Below, piece after piece: positions 16,277 through 23,848 of a stretch of 64,000 nucleotides of DNA. The position numbers and the translations under genes were made by a program. The stretch's first letter is position 1. Every line of letters begins with the position of its first letter. The stretch comes from Paraprevotella clara YIT 11840 (lineage in GTDB: Bacteria; Bacteroidota; Bacteroidia; Bacteroidales; Bacteroidaceae): positions 1 to 64,000 of the forward strand of contig NZ_JH376597.1 in assembly GCF_000233955.1 (NCBI RefSeq), read 5' to 3'. Below the pieces are notes generated by a model. It saw nothing but the letters and a program-made list of their open reading frames with translations. It was not told the origin of the DNA and did no database searches.

Positions 16277-17416
16277 TTAATGTCGTTGTGTGATTGAATC
16301 GGGAAAAGTCCTTAGTATCTCAGGCTTGAACAAATCCTCCTTTTTATAGATGAGTTTCCTGTAAATCTCTTCAATGATAACTGAATCAAGGGAACTTTTT
16401 AGCCGCAAAGTCAATGCTGACGATAAATCCTTAATATCCATGTCATCTGTTATATGAAAGACATTCGAGGCTTCCCTAAACGTACCATCTTTACAGAACT
16501 CCAACACCATGTAATCCGCATATGGAGACGGGGCGCGATGAGGAGTCATGCAACTTTTGACGACGAAAAAGAAATAGCCTTCCTTGCTTTCGATGTATCG
16601 ACAAGGTGTCCATTGGAGGTCGCGTGGCCAACACCCACAATCGAGGGTGTCCGGAATTAGGGAGAAACATTCCGGAAAAGGTAAGTCGGCATATGGAGGA
16701 GATGGTATAAACAAGGAATCGTTTACGTAAGGATTATCCCATTTCTTAAAATAGGACATAAATTCTTCAAACCGGATAGGGGTGCGGTCGTTCTCCGGAT
16801 TTTTAATGGTTTCTTTTTGGGCTGTTCCGGTTGTTCTCTCTTTGATTTTCCCGTCCGGGCTTACGTTGTATTCGTACGTTCTTACCGTGTAGGTCAAGTC
16901 TTGGTATCGGAGGATTGAAGTACAATCATCCAAAGAGCCTTGCTCCACAAGGAAGTTTGGTGCCTGTCCACTGGGGACTATACGTGTGAAGTACGCTCTC
17001 CCATCGTGTCCGACCGTTTTAAAATCCAGGATTTTACCATCGCGTGAATATGTGACGAGCATATAATCGGTAACATCGTTCTCTATGAAATATTGGCTGT
17101 TTCCGTCCTTGTAGTCTTGGCAGTGCCTTTTCAGCATGATGGTGATAAACCCTCCACGCTCCATGTAACTTCCTTTTTGCCAAAAGACATCGTCCTGTCC
17201 ACAAAGGCAGCCGTCTTGTATGGGAGGAAGAAAACGGGCATACATGTCGCTATCTATCAAAACTGAATCGGATATGATTCTCTCCCCAAATGATGTCATA
17301 TTAATTTGGGTGCACTTCTTAAACCCTGACAAGAAAGTGCGGAATGCTGCCGGTTGGGCGGTTGCATGTGCAAAATGTGATAAAAAGAAGAATATGAATA
17401 TGTTTCGTAGGAGCAT
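16277..17416 (-). CDS. Exported protein of unknown function with an internal duplication
   Basis: 379 residues. A signal peptide (MLLRNIFIFFFLSHFAHATA) is followed by two related halves. Each opens with a FLSGFKKC / FMSYFKKW helix, goes on with a segment of SDSVLI / NDSLFI type and a cysteine pair (DGCLCGQDD / LDCGCWPRD), then a strand block (GGFITIMLKRHC / GYFFFVVKSC) and ends YMLVTYSRDGKI / YMVLEFCKDGTF. The repeated Cys positions suggest disulfides outside the cytosol. I recognise no family. It lies 4 bp before the GT14 gene on the same strand, in a run of three unknown exported proteins (16277-19272). Confidence 0.75.
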   Translation of the reverse strand: MLLRNIFIFFFLSHFAHATAQPAAFRTFLSGFKKCTQINMTSFGERIISDSVLIDSDMYARFLPPIQDGCLCGQDDVFWQKGSYMERGGFITIMLKRHCQDYKDGNSQYFIENDVTDYMLVTYSRDGKILDFKTVGHDGRAYFTRIVPSGQAPNFLVEQGSLDDCTSILRYQDLTYTVRTYEYNVSPDGKIKERTTGTAQKETIKNPENDRTPIRFEEFMSYFKKWDNPYVNDSLFIPSPPYADLPFPECFSLIPDTLDCGCWPRDLQWTPCRYIESKEGYFFFVVKSCMTPHRAPSPYADYMVLEFCKDGTFREASNVFHITDDMDIKDLSSALTLRLKSSLDSVIIEEIYRKLIYKKEDLFKPEILRTFPDSITQRH

Positions 17417-17498
17417 GAATGATTGTATTTTTAGAAATGTTCAAAAGAGACAGCCATAGTTTTTTACGAGCCAAAATAGAATGACGCGTCCCATAGTT

Positions 17499-18563
17499 TT
17501 ATGAGTCTATTGCTTTTGTCATAAGCAATATGGGACTTAAATCATATTCCACGATGGTATAAGTCATTTTTATATTGTCGTATCCTATTGTGTACAGATG
17601 CTTGTTGACAATAACCGTTGTATTATCAGAACTTAGTGCGCCACCTGGAAACCAACCGGTTGTCGCATCCAATCGTGGTAAGCCGGAAATGGGATATTTT
17701 GTTATGGTATGGTGTATTGTGTCTATTATTGCAATCGAGCCGATGTCATAGTCGATAGAACCATATATAAGAAAAGTGTCTATTTTTCCATAAAAAACCA
17801 TATAAGGGGGATTGTTTTCCAAATCAATAAATACCGGCGTGCCGTTAAGGTGCAACTTAGCGATGTCGTTTTCTCCGCTGATTTTATTTTGCAATTTATT
17901 AGGGTATGTGAAGAGATAGGCTACGTCGTGGCTTCTGTCATAGCCCGGAACGCTATCAGGTACATTTTTGGGTCTTGCTACTACATAAAAACCGTTGTTT
18001 CGTAAATTTCCCTCAAGATATTCTCCATCTATGTATAGGGGGAAACGTTCAACATCTCCTTTACCGCTTTTGTGGATGCGAAAGATAGAGTTGGCTTCAT
18101 CCATGTAAAGATTGGATTTAGCTTCATCTTTGAAATACATAGAGTTAGCCTCATTAAAAGAATAGATGTATTTGACTTCATTTATAAAATAAATGGAATC
18201 GTTTACCATCTTGAATAAAGCATTTTGGCAGTGTCTCATAGACAAACCGAGGCCTCGGCTCCATTCCATATTCTCTCCTATGAAACAAGCTAATCGGACG
18301 GGTTCTCCCCCTAAAATGTAAAAACGCCCCTTACCGTCTGTATCGAAACCTTTAATCGTACCATCATACGCTCCATGGTCACATGGGAATTTTTCATCGT
18401 CATACCTGAATGTCCATTTCCGGGTAGGTCTCAGGCTGTCGTTCTCCATACGGATGGTTTGATATTCCTTTTCAAGTACATTGTCTCCTATTTCTGCTTG
18501 CAAACAGGAATAGGAGGATAATGGAATAAGGACCAATAGGTATCCGATAAAAGTTTTCTTCAT
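17499..18563 (-). CDS. Putative lipoprotein of unknown function with four 9-residue repeats
   Basis: 354 residues. The N-terminus (MKKTFIGYLLVLIPLSSYSC) ends in a Cys at 20 and looks like a lipoprotein signal, although the lipobox is loose. Residues 124-159 consist of four tandem 9-mers (IYFINEVKY, IYSFNEANS, MYFKDEAKS, NLYMDEANS), encoded by a 27-bp tandem repeat at 18087-18194. The rest resembles a WD/6-bladed beta-propeller-like protein (short FYILGG, YMVFYGK and IAIIDT strands), as in the Bacteroidetes DUF4221-like lipoproteins; this is tentative. It sits between two other unknown exported proteins on the same strand. Confidence 0.7.
   Translation of the reverse strand: MKKTFIGYLLVLIPLSSYSCLQAEIGDNVLEKEYQTIRMENDSLRPTRKWTFRYDDEKFPCDHGAYDGTIKGFDTDGKGRFYILGGEPVRLACFIGENMEWSRGLGLSMRHCQNALFKMVNDSIYFINEVKYIYSFNEANSMYFKDEAKSNLYMDEANSIFRIHKSGKGDVERFPLYIDGEYLEGNLRNNGFYVVARPKNVPDSVPGYDRSHDVAYLFTYPNKLQNKISGENDIAKLHLNGTPVFIDLENNPPYMVFYGKIDTFLIYGSIDYDIGSIAIIDTIHHTITKYPISGLPRLDATTGWFPGGALSSDNTTVIVNKHLYTIGYDNIKMTYTIVEYDLSPILLMTKAIDS
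18087..18194 (-). repeat. 27-bp tandem repeat (4 units) inside a lipoprotein gene
   Basis: Four diverged 27-bp units encode the pattern [IMN][LY][FSY]x[ND]EAxS. As each unit is nine codons, gain or loss of units would keep the frame and change only the length of the exposed loop. Confidence 0.7.
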
Positions 18564-18621
18564 GACTATTTCCTATAAATATAAGATTAAAATGGCAGTC
18601 TCATGGTTGCAATGCGTTTCT

Positions 18622-19272
18622 TTACAGTCCCGTCCTGTCTTTGAGCAAGACGAAAGCCTTGCCCTCCCTATCAATGTAAGGGCAAGTCAGGTTCTTGACC
18701 CTTACGGTGTCTTTCCTCACAGACATGTTGTAGCGCACGGTGTCGTTTTCCAACCACCGGGCAAAGGAGATACTCATTTGTATCTCATCCTCCATCCGGT
18801 CGGTAAAGGGTTCCCACGTCTGATAGCGAGACATGGCTTCCTGCCAAGAACGGATATGGCGGTCAATGGGGGCTTTGACGAAAGTGTTGACTTTTTCACC
18901 GCTTGAGGTCGTGACAATGTCCAAACGGAATGAAATGGAGTCTTTGTCTTGTTTTATATCCGTCATGGGCATGACGAAATAGCCGCACTCGTAGCCTTCA
19001 CGAGCTTGTTCAAACTCGTCAGTCGTTCCCCAAAAGTACCCTTTCTTCAATATGCCGTTTTCCAAGTACAATTCCATATAACAGTCTTCGGGAAGCAAGT
19101 CCGGATAATAATCCTGCTCTGGATTATGGTAACGATACCATAGGGTGTCAATATCCACACGTTCTTGTGCGGAAAGAGGTATGATACTGATGAAATACCA
19201 GGCAACCGATAGTGTCATGACGGCTGTAAATAAAGACTTGCTTTCAGGTCGGTTTGATTTGTACGATTCCAT
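18622..19272 (-). CDS. Exported or membrane-anchored protein of unknown function
   Basis: 216 residues. An N-terminal hydrophobic segment (SLFTAVMTLSVAWYFISIIPLSAQ) is preceded by 13 polar residues; AQ at its end fits signal-peptidase I cleavage. The mature part is acidic and rich in Tyr and Trp (LWYRYHNPEQDYYPD, MELYLENGILKKGYFWG) with no family I recognise. It is the promoter-proximal gene of the three unknown exported genes, 59 bp before the lipoprotein gene. Upstream lies the nested inverted-repeat block at 19341-19656. Confidence 0.65.
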   Translation of the reverse strand: MESYKSNRPESKSLFTAVMTLSVAWYFISIIPLSAQERVDIDTLWYRYHNPEQDYYPDLLPEDCYMELYLENGILKKGYFWGTTDEFEQAREGYECGYFVMPMTDIKQDKDSISFRLDIVTTSSGEKVNTFVKAPIDRHIRSWQEAMSRYQTWEPFTDRMEDEIQMSISFARWLENDTVRYNMSVRKDTVRVKNLTCPYIDREGKAFVLLKDRTGL

Positions 19273-19340
19273 GGCGTATTTTGTTATTGATGGTGTGTTA
19301 AGGGATAAGTTCCACTACAGACGTTCTGCAAAAATCCGCC

Positions 19341-19656
19341 ATCCCCCCAAGAGTTTTTTAAAAAGACCTTTCATCTTTCAGGCAGCACGATAAGCAGCTA
19401 TTACATAACACGTTACAGAATGAAAGATGTTTCAGGAATCCTTCAGTTTCCGTTCATTGCGGAAAGCGATAAAAAGTTCTCAGCCAAATGATTTTTCAAT
19501 CTCAGCCGAACGATTTTTCGTTCTGCGCCAAACGGAATGAAGCATAGCTGAAAGATGCCTGAAACATCCTTCAGCCTGTAACATCAATATTATGAACGGA
19601 TTACCATATATCCTGAAGGATGAAGGCTCTTTTTGCAAAACTCCTATGTAGGGGAA
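19341..19656. repeat. Nested inverted-repeat block, MITE-like
   Basis: Three nested layers are visible. Outer arms: 19351-19382 and 19611-19642, sharing GAGTTTT, AAAAAGA, TTCATC and TTCAGG when one arm is reversed. Inner arms: 19412-19436 and 19558-19582, GTTACAG..TGAA.GATGTTTCAGG with three differences over 25 bp. Core: one and a half copies of the dispersed CTCAGCCGAA repeat (19479-19535), itself containing the hairpin GAACGATTTTTCGTTC. No transposase or target duplication is identified. Confidence 0.65.
19479..19535 (+). repeat. Dispersed CTCAGCCGAA repeat, copy B
   Basis: A half unit (CTCAGCCAAATGATTTTTC) is followed by a full unit CTCAGCCGAACGATTTTTCG, then TTCTGCGCCAAACGG. It lies downstream of the Dabb gene (minus strand) at the centre of the larger inverted-repeat block. 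Confidence 0.75.
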
Positions 19657-19686
19657 GGGTGCGTCCAGCATGCAAGGACTCCTTGG

Positions 19687-19992
19687 TCAGGCTTTGCATT
19701 CATAATCCACACACGAACGGCTTTTTTTGCAATCCTTCAGCAAAGCCGCTACGGCCAAATGAGCCGGATGGGCCGCATAAGCCCTTACATCGTCCATCGT
19801 GTCGAACTCACTGTAGAGCGCGATGTCGAATTGTTCTTCCGGATTGGCATTCAACCCGACCTCAATCTTCCGAATAAACGGGATTTTGGCAGGCAGGGCC
19901 TCTATCCCCTTCTTGAAAGCATCCATCACGTTTTTCTTACGCTCGGCTTCCATTTCAGAAGCCAACTGAAATAATACGATATGTTTCACCAT
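19687..19992 (-). CDS. Dabb-domain (stress-responsive A/B barrel) protein
   Basis: 101 residues, one complete ferredoxin-like alpha-beta barrel of the Dabb family (PF07876): MVKHIVLFQL as first strand, a helix with MDAFKKGIEALP, IRKIEVGLN as second strand, FDIALYSEFDTMDDVRAYAAHPAHL and a final helix. Members are small dimeric cytosolic proteins; some are enzymes, most are uncharacterised. It is divergent from the cytochrome bd operon, and the -7 box at 20077 faces the other way. No cofactor residues can be named. Confidence 0.9.
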   Translation of the reverse strand: MVKHIVLFQLASEMEAERKKNVMDAFKKGIEALPAKIPFIRKIEVGLNANPEEQFDIALYSEFDTMDDVRAYAAHPAHLAVAALLKDCKKSRSCVDYECKA

Positions 19993-20076
19993 AATAATAC
20001 AACGTCTTTTATATTATTTTCATCCAAAGTTAGCAAAAAATCCGTTCACGGCACCCGCTTCCAACTGTTTTTTGCT

Positions 20077-20084
20077 TACCTTTG
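20077..20084 (+). promoter_or_regulatory. -7 box (TACCTTTG) of the cytochrome bd operon
   Basis: TACCTTTG matches TAnnTTTG and lies 24 bp before the DUF4492 ATG at 20109. It would drive DUF4492-cydAB and probably the genes after it, since all gaps downstream are short. Confidence 0.65.
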
Positions 20085-20108
20085 CCTTATCACACTTATA
20101 CATTCACT

Positions 20109-20330
20109 ATGATAAGACAAGGAATCATCGGAATTTGGAGATTTTACCGCGACGGTTTCCGCAGCATGACGCTGGGACGTACGTTGTGGGCCGTGATTCT
20201 AATCAAACTTTTCATTATGTTCTTTATCCTGAAACTTTTTTTCTTCCCGCCTTTCCTCAAAGGCAAATCGACCGAAGAAAAGGAAGACTACGTAGGAAAT
20301 GAACTGATAGAAAGAGCTATTCATCCTTAA
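20109..20330 (+). CDS. DUF4492 small membrane protein, likely cytochrome bd accessory
   Basis: 73 residues starting MIRQGIIGIWRFYRDGF. The frame is open a few codons further, to 20082, but that ATG overlaps the -7 box, so 20109 is preferred. One hydrophobic helix (LWAVILIKLFIMFFILKLFFFP) is followed by a charged tail. DUF4492 proteins are found beside cydA in Bacteroidetes. In other phyla small one-helix subunits (CydX, CydH/CydS) stabilise the oxidase, so a similar role here is a reasonable inference, not shown by homology. It ends 22 bp before cydA on the same strand. Confidence 0.8.
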   Translation: MIRQGIIGIWRFYRDGFRSMTLGRTLWAVILIKLFIMFFILKLFFFPPFLKGKSTEEKEDYVGNELIERAIHP

Positions 20331-20352
20331 TCTTGAAATAAAAACAAGGCTT

Positions 20353-21843
20353 ATGTTAGACAATATGGAGACAATGATAGACTGGTCAAGAGCACAATTC
20401 GCCCTGACGGCAATGTACCACTGGCTGTTTGTTCCGCTCACGCTGGGACTGGCTGTCATCATGGGAGTTATGGAGACACGGTACGTCATTTCCGGTCATG
20501 ATTTCTGGAAAAGAACAGCCCGTTTCTGGATGAAACTGTTCGGAATCAATTTTGCCATCGGAGTAGCGACCGGACTGATTCTCGAATTCCAATTCGGTAC
20601 GAACTGGAGCAACTATTCTTGGTTCGTAGGTGATATCTTCGGAGCCCCTCTTGCCATTGAAGGCATCGTAGCCTTCTTTATGGAAGCTACTTTTGTGGCC
20701 GTAATGTTTTTCGGATGGGACAAAGTAGGCAAGAAATTCCATTTGGCTTCTACATGGCTCACCGGTCTGGGAGCTACCTTGTCTGCCTGGTGGATTCTGG
20801 TGGCCAATTCATGGATGCAATATCCCGTAGGAATGGTATTCAACCCCGAAACGGTACGCAATGAAATGGTTGATTTCCTCGCCGTAGCCTTTTCGCCTGT
20901 AGCCGTAATGAAGTTCTTGCATACAGTACTCAGCAGTTGGATTGTAGGGGCCGTGTTCGTCATTGGGGTTAGTGGTTGGTTCCTATTGAAACGGCGTGAG
21001 AAGGAATTCGCTTTGGCCAGTATGAAAATTGCAGCATGTACAGGTATGGTCGCCTCGCTGTTGACACTATACAGCGGAGATAAATCCGCCTATCAAGTCG
21101 CACAATACCAGCCGATGAAACTGGCTGCAATGGAAGCACTTTACGAAGGTGGAACAAGACAGCCGTTAACGGTGGTCGGCGAATGGAAAATCCCGACTAT
21201 GCTGTCTTTTCTGGCCACACGGAATCCCGACGGTTACGTACCGGGAATCCACAATATCCTGGCTGGAGGACATACGACAAACGACGGTTCCAAGGCTCTG
21301 TCCGCCACAGAAAAGATCGCGAGAGGCAAAATGGCAATCGCGGCCTTATCGGATTTCCGGCAGGCTCAAAAGGACGGCGACCAAGATAAGATGGACGCGT
21401 CCCGCCGCACATTGGAAGAAAACATGCCATACTTCGGTTACGGTTATATTCAAAACCCTGACGATCTTGTGCCGAATGTAGGACTTTCGTTCTGGACATT
21501 CCGGATTATGGTAGGTTTCGGGATGTACTTCATTGCTTTTTTCGCCTTGGTCCTTTTCCTGTCATGGAAAAATAAACTGTACGGACAAAGATGGCTGCAC
21601 CGAATCGCCCTATGGAGCATTCCTTTCGCCTTCGTAGCCAGCCAGGCCGGTTGGGTCGTATCAGAGGTCGGGCGACAACCTTGGGCCATCCAGGATTTGT
21701 TACCGGTCAATGCCGCCATATCCAACCTGTCTGCAGGAGCGGTACAAACGACGTTCTTCATCTTTCTGGCCATTTTCACTATTTTATTCATTGCCGAGAT
21801 AGGTATCATGGTAAAAGCCATCCAAAAAGGACCTGAATCATGA
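20353..21843 (+). CDS. cydA: Cytochrome bd quinol oxidase subunit I
   Basis: 496 residues with about nine hydrophobic helices. The start of helix I (RAQFALTAMYHWLFVPLTLG) holds the His ligand of one heme b. The long soluble segment between residues about 250 and 365 is the quinol-binding Q loop (VVGEWKIPTMLSFLATRNPDG), and EVGRQPW is the conserved motif after it. Subunit I carries hemes b558, b595 and d in the inner membrane and reduces oxygen to water with electrons from quinol. In Bacteroides this enzyme permits growth at nanomolar oxygen. The operon is DUF4492-cydA-cydB; the gap to cydB is 44 bp. Confidence 0.97.
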   Translation: MLDNMETMIDWSRAQFALTAMYHWLFVPLTLGLAVIMGVMETRYVISGHDFWKRTARFWMKLFGINFAIGVATGLILEFQFGTNWSNYSWFVGDIFGAPLAIEGIVAFFMEATFVAVMFFGWDKVGKKFHLASTWLTGLGATLSAWWILVANSWMQYPVGMVFNPETVRNEMVDFLAVAFSPVAVMKFLHTVLSSWIVGAVFVIGVSGWFLLKRREKEFALASMKIAACTGMVASLLTLYSGDKSAYQVAQYQPMKLAAMEALYEGGTRQPLTVVGEWKIPTMLSFLATRNPDGYVPGIHNILAGGHTTNDGSKALSATEKIARGKMAIAALSDFRQAQKDGDQDKMDASRRTLEENMPYFGYGYIQNPDDLVPNVGLSFWTFRIMVGFGMYFIAFFALVLFLSWKNKLYGQRWLHRIALWSIPFAFVASQAGWVVSEVGRQPWAIQDLLPVNAAISNLSAGAVQTTFFIFLAIFTILFIAEIGIMVKAIQKGPES

Positions 21844-21887
21844 ACGAAACCGATAAAAAAGATTAGTCACTGTCAAATATCAAAACT

Positions 21888-23039
21888 ATGGAATCGACCT
21901 ATATTTTTCTACAGCATTATTGGTGGTTCATCATATCCCTGTTAGGGGCACTATTGGTCTTCTTATTATTCGTACAAGGGGGCAACTCATTGTTATTCCA
22001 CTTGGGAAAGAATGAAACGGAACGTGCTTTATTGGTGAACGCGACAGGCAGTAAATGGGAGTTTACATTTACCACGCTCGTCACTTTCGGAGGTGCTTTT
22101 TTTGCCTCTTTCCCTTTGTTTTACAGCACAAGCTTCGGCGGAGCATATTGGCTGTGGATGCTCATACTTTTCAGTTTCGTACTACAAGCTATTTCTTATG
22201 AATTCCAATCGAAATTAGGAAATCTGTTAGGCAAACGTACTTACCAATCTTTTTTGGTATTCAACGGAGTCATGGGTCCGGTTCTGCTCGGAGCGGCCGT
22301 GGCCACATTCTTCAACGGGTCTGATTTTCTTGTCAGCAAATCCAATCTGACAGAGGCCGCCATCCCCGTCATCAGTCATTGGGGTAACGAATGGCACGGC
22401 TTGGATGCTTTGGCAAATCCTTGGAATCTCATGTTGGGACTGGCTGTCTGTTTTCTGGCTCGTATTTTAGGTTGCCTTTATTTCATCCGCAGCATTCGCG
22501 ACACAGAGCTGATTCCCCGTTGCCGCCGCCAATTGCTGGGAGACAGCGTCCCATTCCTGCTGTTTTTCTTGGCTTTCGTGATCCATACGTTATTGAAAGA
22601 CGGTTTTGCCGTCCATCCGGAAACCGGCATCGTTTTCATGGAACCCTACAAGTATTTCCACAACTTGACAGACATGCCGATATTGCTTGTCTTGTTCCTT
22701 TTAGGTGTGACAGGTGTGCTTTTCGGACTTATTCGTGGTATCTTCTGCCACACCAGTCGCAACGGTTTCTGGTTTACAGGTACAGGAACCATACTGACCG
22801 TATTATCCTTGCTCCTGTGTGTCGGCTATAACCATACTGCTTACTATCCCTCCACCGCAGATTTACAAAGCTCTTTGACCTTGGCAAACAGCAGCTCCAG
22901 CCTGTTCACCCTGAAAACCATGGCCTACGTGTCTCTTCTCCTTCCCGTAGTCGTGGCCTACATCGCATACGTGTGGAAGGTTATGGATCGCAAACCGCTC
23001 ACATCGGAAGAAATTACCGGAAACGAAGATGTTTACTAA
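21888..23039 (+). CDS. cydB: Cytochrome bd quinol oxidase subunit II
   Basis: 383 residues, hydrophobic, with eight or so membrane helices (first: WWFIISLLGALLVFLLFVQGG). It is the structural partner of CydA, with no heme ligand of its own in most species. The N-terminal GGNSLLFHLGKNETERALLVNATGS... region is the family's hallmark loop. It follows cydA directly and ends 12 bp before udk. No cydDC ABC exporter genes are in the window. Confidence 0.96.
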   Translation: MESTYIFLQHYWWFIISLLGALLVFLLFVQGGNSLLFHLGKNETERALLVNATGSKWEFTFTTLVTFGGAFFASFPLFYSTSFGGAYWLWMLILFSFVLQAISYEFQSKLGNLLGKRTYQSFLVFNGVMGPVLLGAAVATFFNGSDFLVSKSNLTEAAIPVISHWGNEWHGLDALANPWNLMLGLAVCFLARILGCLYFIRSIRDTELIPRCRRQLLGDSVPFLLFFLAFVIHTLLKDGFAVHPETGIVFMEPYKYFHNLTDMPILLVLFLLGVTGVLFGLIRGIFCHTSRNGFWFTGTGTILTVLSLLLCVGYNHTAYYPSTADLQSSLTLANSSSSLFTLKTMAYVSLLLPVVVAYIAYVWKVMDRKPLTSEEITGNEDVY

Positions 23040-23051
23040 AACAAAAACAGA

Positions 23052-23696
23052 ATGCCCATGTATATTATCGGAATAGCCGGAGGCACGGGATCCGGAAAGA
23101 CCACGGTCGCACGAAAAATCATTGAGAGTCTCCCGAAAGGTGAAGTGGCCCTCATCCCGCAGGACTCATATTATATCGATGCCACGGACATGACCATGGA
23201 AGAACGCCGCAAAATCAACTATGACCATCCTTGCGCTTTCGACTGGAAGCTCTTGATCCGTCAGGTGAAAGAACTGAAAGCCGGACGGGCTATCGAACAA
23301 CCGACTTATTCATATTTGGAATGTAACAGGTTGAAAGAGACCATACACGTAGAACCCCGAAAGGTTATCCTGATAGAAGGCATACTCGCTTTGTCCAATA
23401 AAGAACTCCGGGACCTGATGGACATCAAAATCTTTGTAGATGCAGACTCCGACGAACGCCTCATCCGTGTCATCGAACGGGATATCATCGAACGGGGAAG
23501 AACCGTACAAATGGTAGTGGACCGCTATCGGGCCGTACTCAAACCCATGCATCTGGAATTCATCGAACCGACCAAACGCTATGCCGACCTTATCATTCCC
23601 CAAGGAGGAGAAAACGAGAAAGCCATCGAAATCATGCGTACTTACATCCTACACCATCTCAATCTCCATTTGGAACAAACGGGGCAAGCTCTATGA
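23052..23696 (+). CDS. udk: Uridine kinase
   Basis: 214 residues. Walker A is GIAGGTGSGKTTVARKI at the N-terminus, followed by QDSYYID, the NYDHPCAFDWKLL substrate motif, EQPTYSYLE, VILIEGILAL (Walker B-like) and the lid RDIIERGRT. It phosphorylates uridine and cytidine with GTP or ATP for pyrimidine salvage. ATG 23058 is a possible alternative start. The stop codon overlaps the next gene's ATG (ATGA, 23693-23696). Confidence 0.95.
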   Translation: MPMYIIGIAGGTGSGKTTVARKIIESLPKGEVALIPQDSYYIDATDMTMEERRKINYDHPCAFDWKLLIRQVKELKAGRAIEQPTYSYLECNRLKETIHVEPRKVILIEGILALSNKELRDLMDIKIFVDADSDERLIRVIERDIIERGRTVQMVVDRYRAVLKPMHLEFIEPTKRYADLIIPQGGENEKAIEIMRTYILHHLNLHLEQTGQAL

Positions 23697-23848
23697 AAGT
23701 CCGTATAAGCGAATTCGGATGGAAGGCCGGCTTCCGGCTATGCCGAAAACGACCGGATTTATGGAAAATCACGAGTAAGCGAGGGCAGAGCGGGGCGAAA
23801 ACGAAGTTTTTAGGCTCCGTTCTGCCGAACGGGAGCGATTTATGGAAA
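23693..23848 (+). repeat. Coding palindromic repeats, copies 1 and 2 (start of mltF-like gene)
   Basis: Copy 1 (from 23696, 69-bp period) and copy 2 (from 23765, 81-bp period) lie head to tail. Copy 2 is bounded by the direct repeat GATTTATGGAAA at 23756-23767 and 23837-23848 and contains a hairpin GGCAGA-G-CGG ... CCG-T-TCTGCC with AAAAC-GAA-GTTTT at its tip. Shared with the helicase copies: AAAATC..GAGTAAGC.AG.GCAGA at the left, TCTGCCGAACG..AGCGATTTAT at the right. Confidence 0.8.

Larger units (their letters stand above)
19273..19686. other. Intergenic region with nested inverted repeats
   Basis: 414 bp. Most is occupied by the nested inverted-repeat block (19341-19656) with a copy of the dispersed CTCAGCCGAA repeat at its centre. 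No plausible coding frame and no -7 box that I trust for the 18622-19272 gene are seen. Confidence 0.6.
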
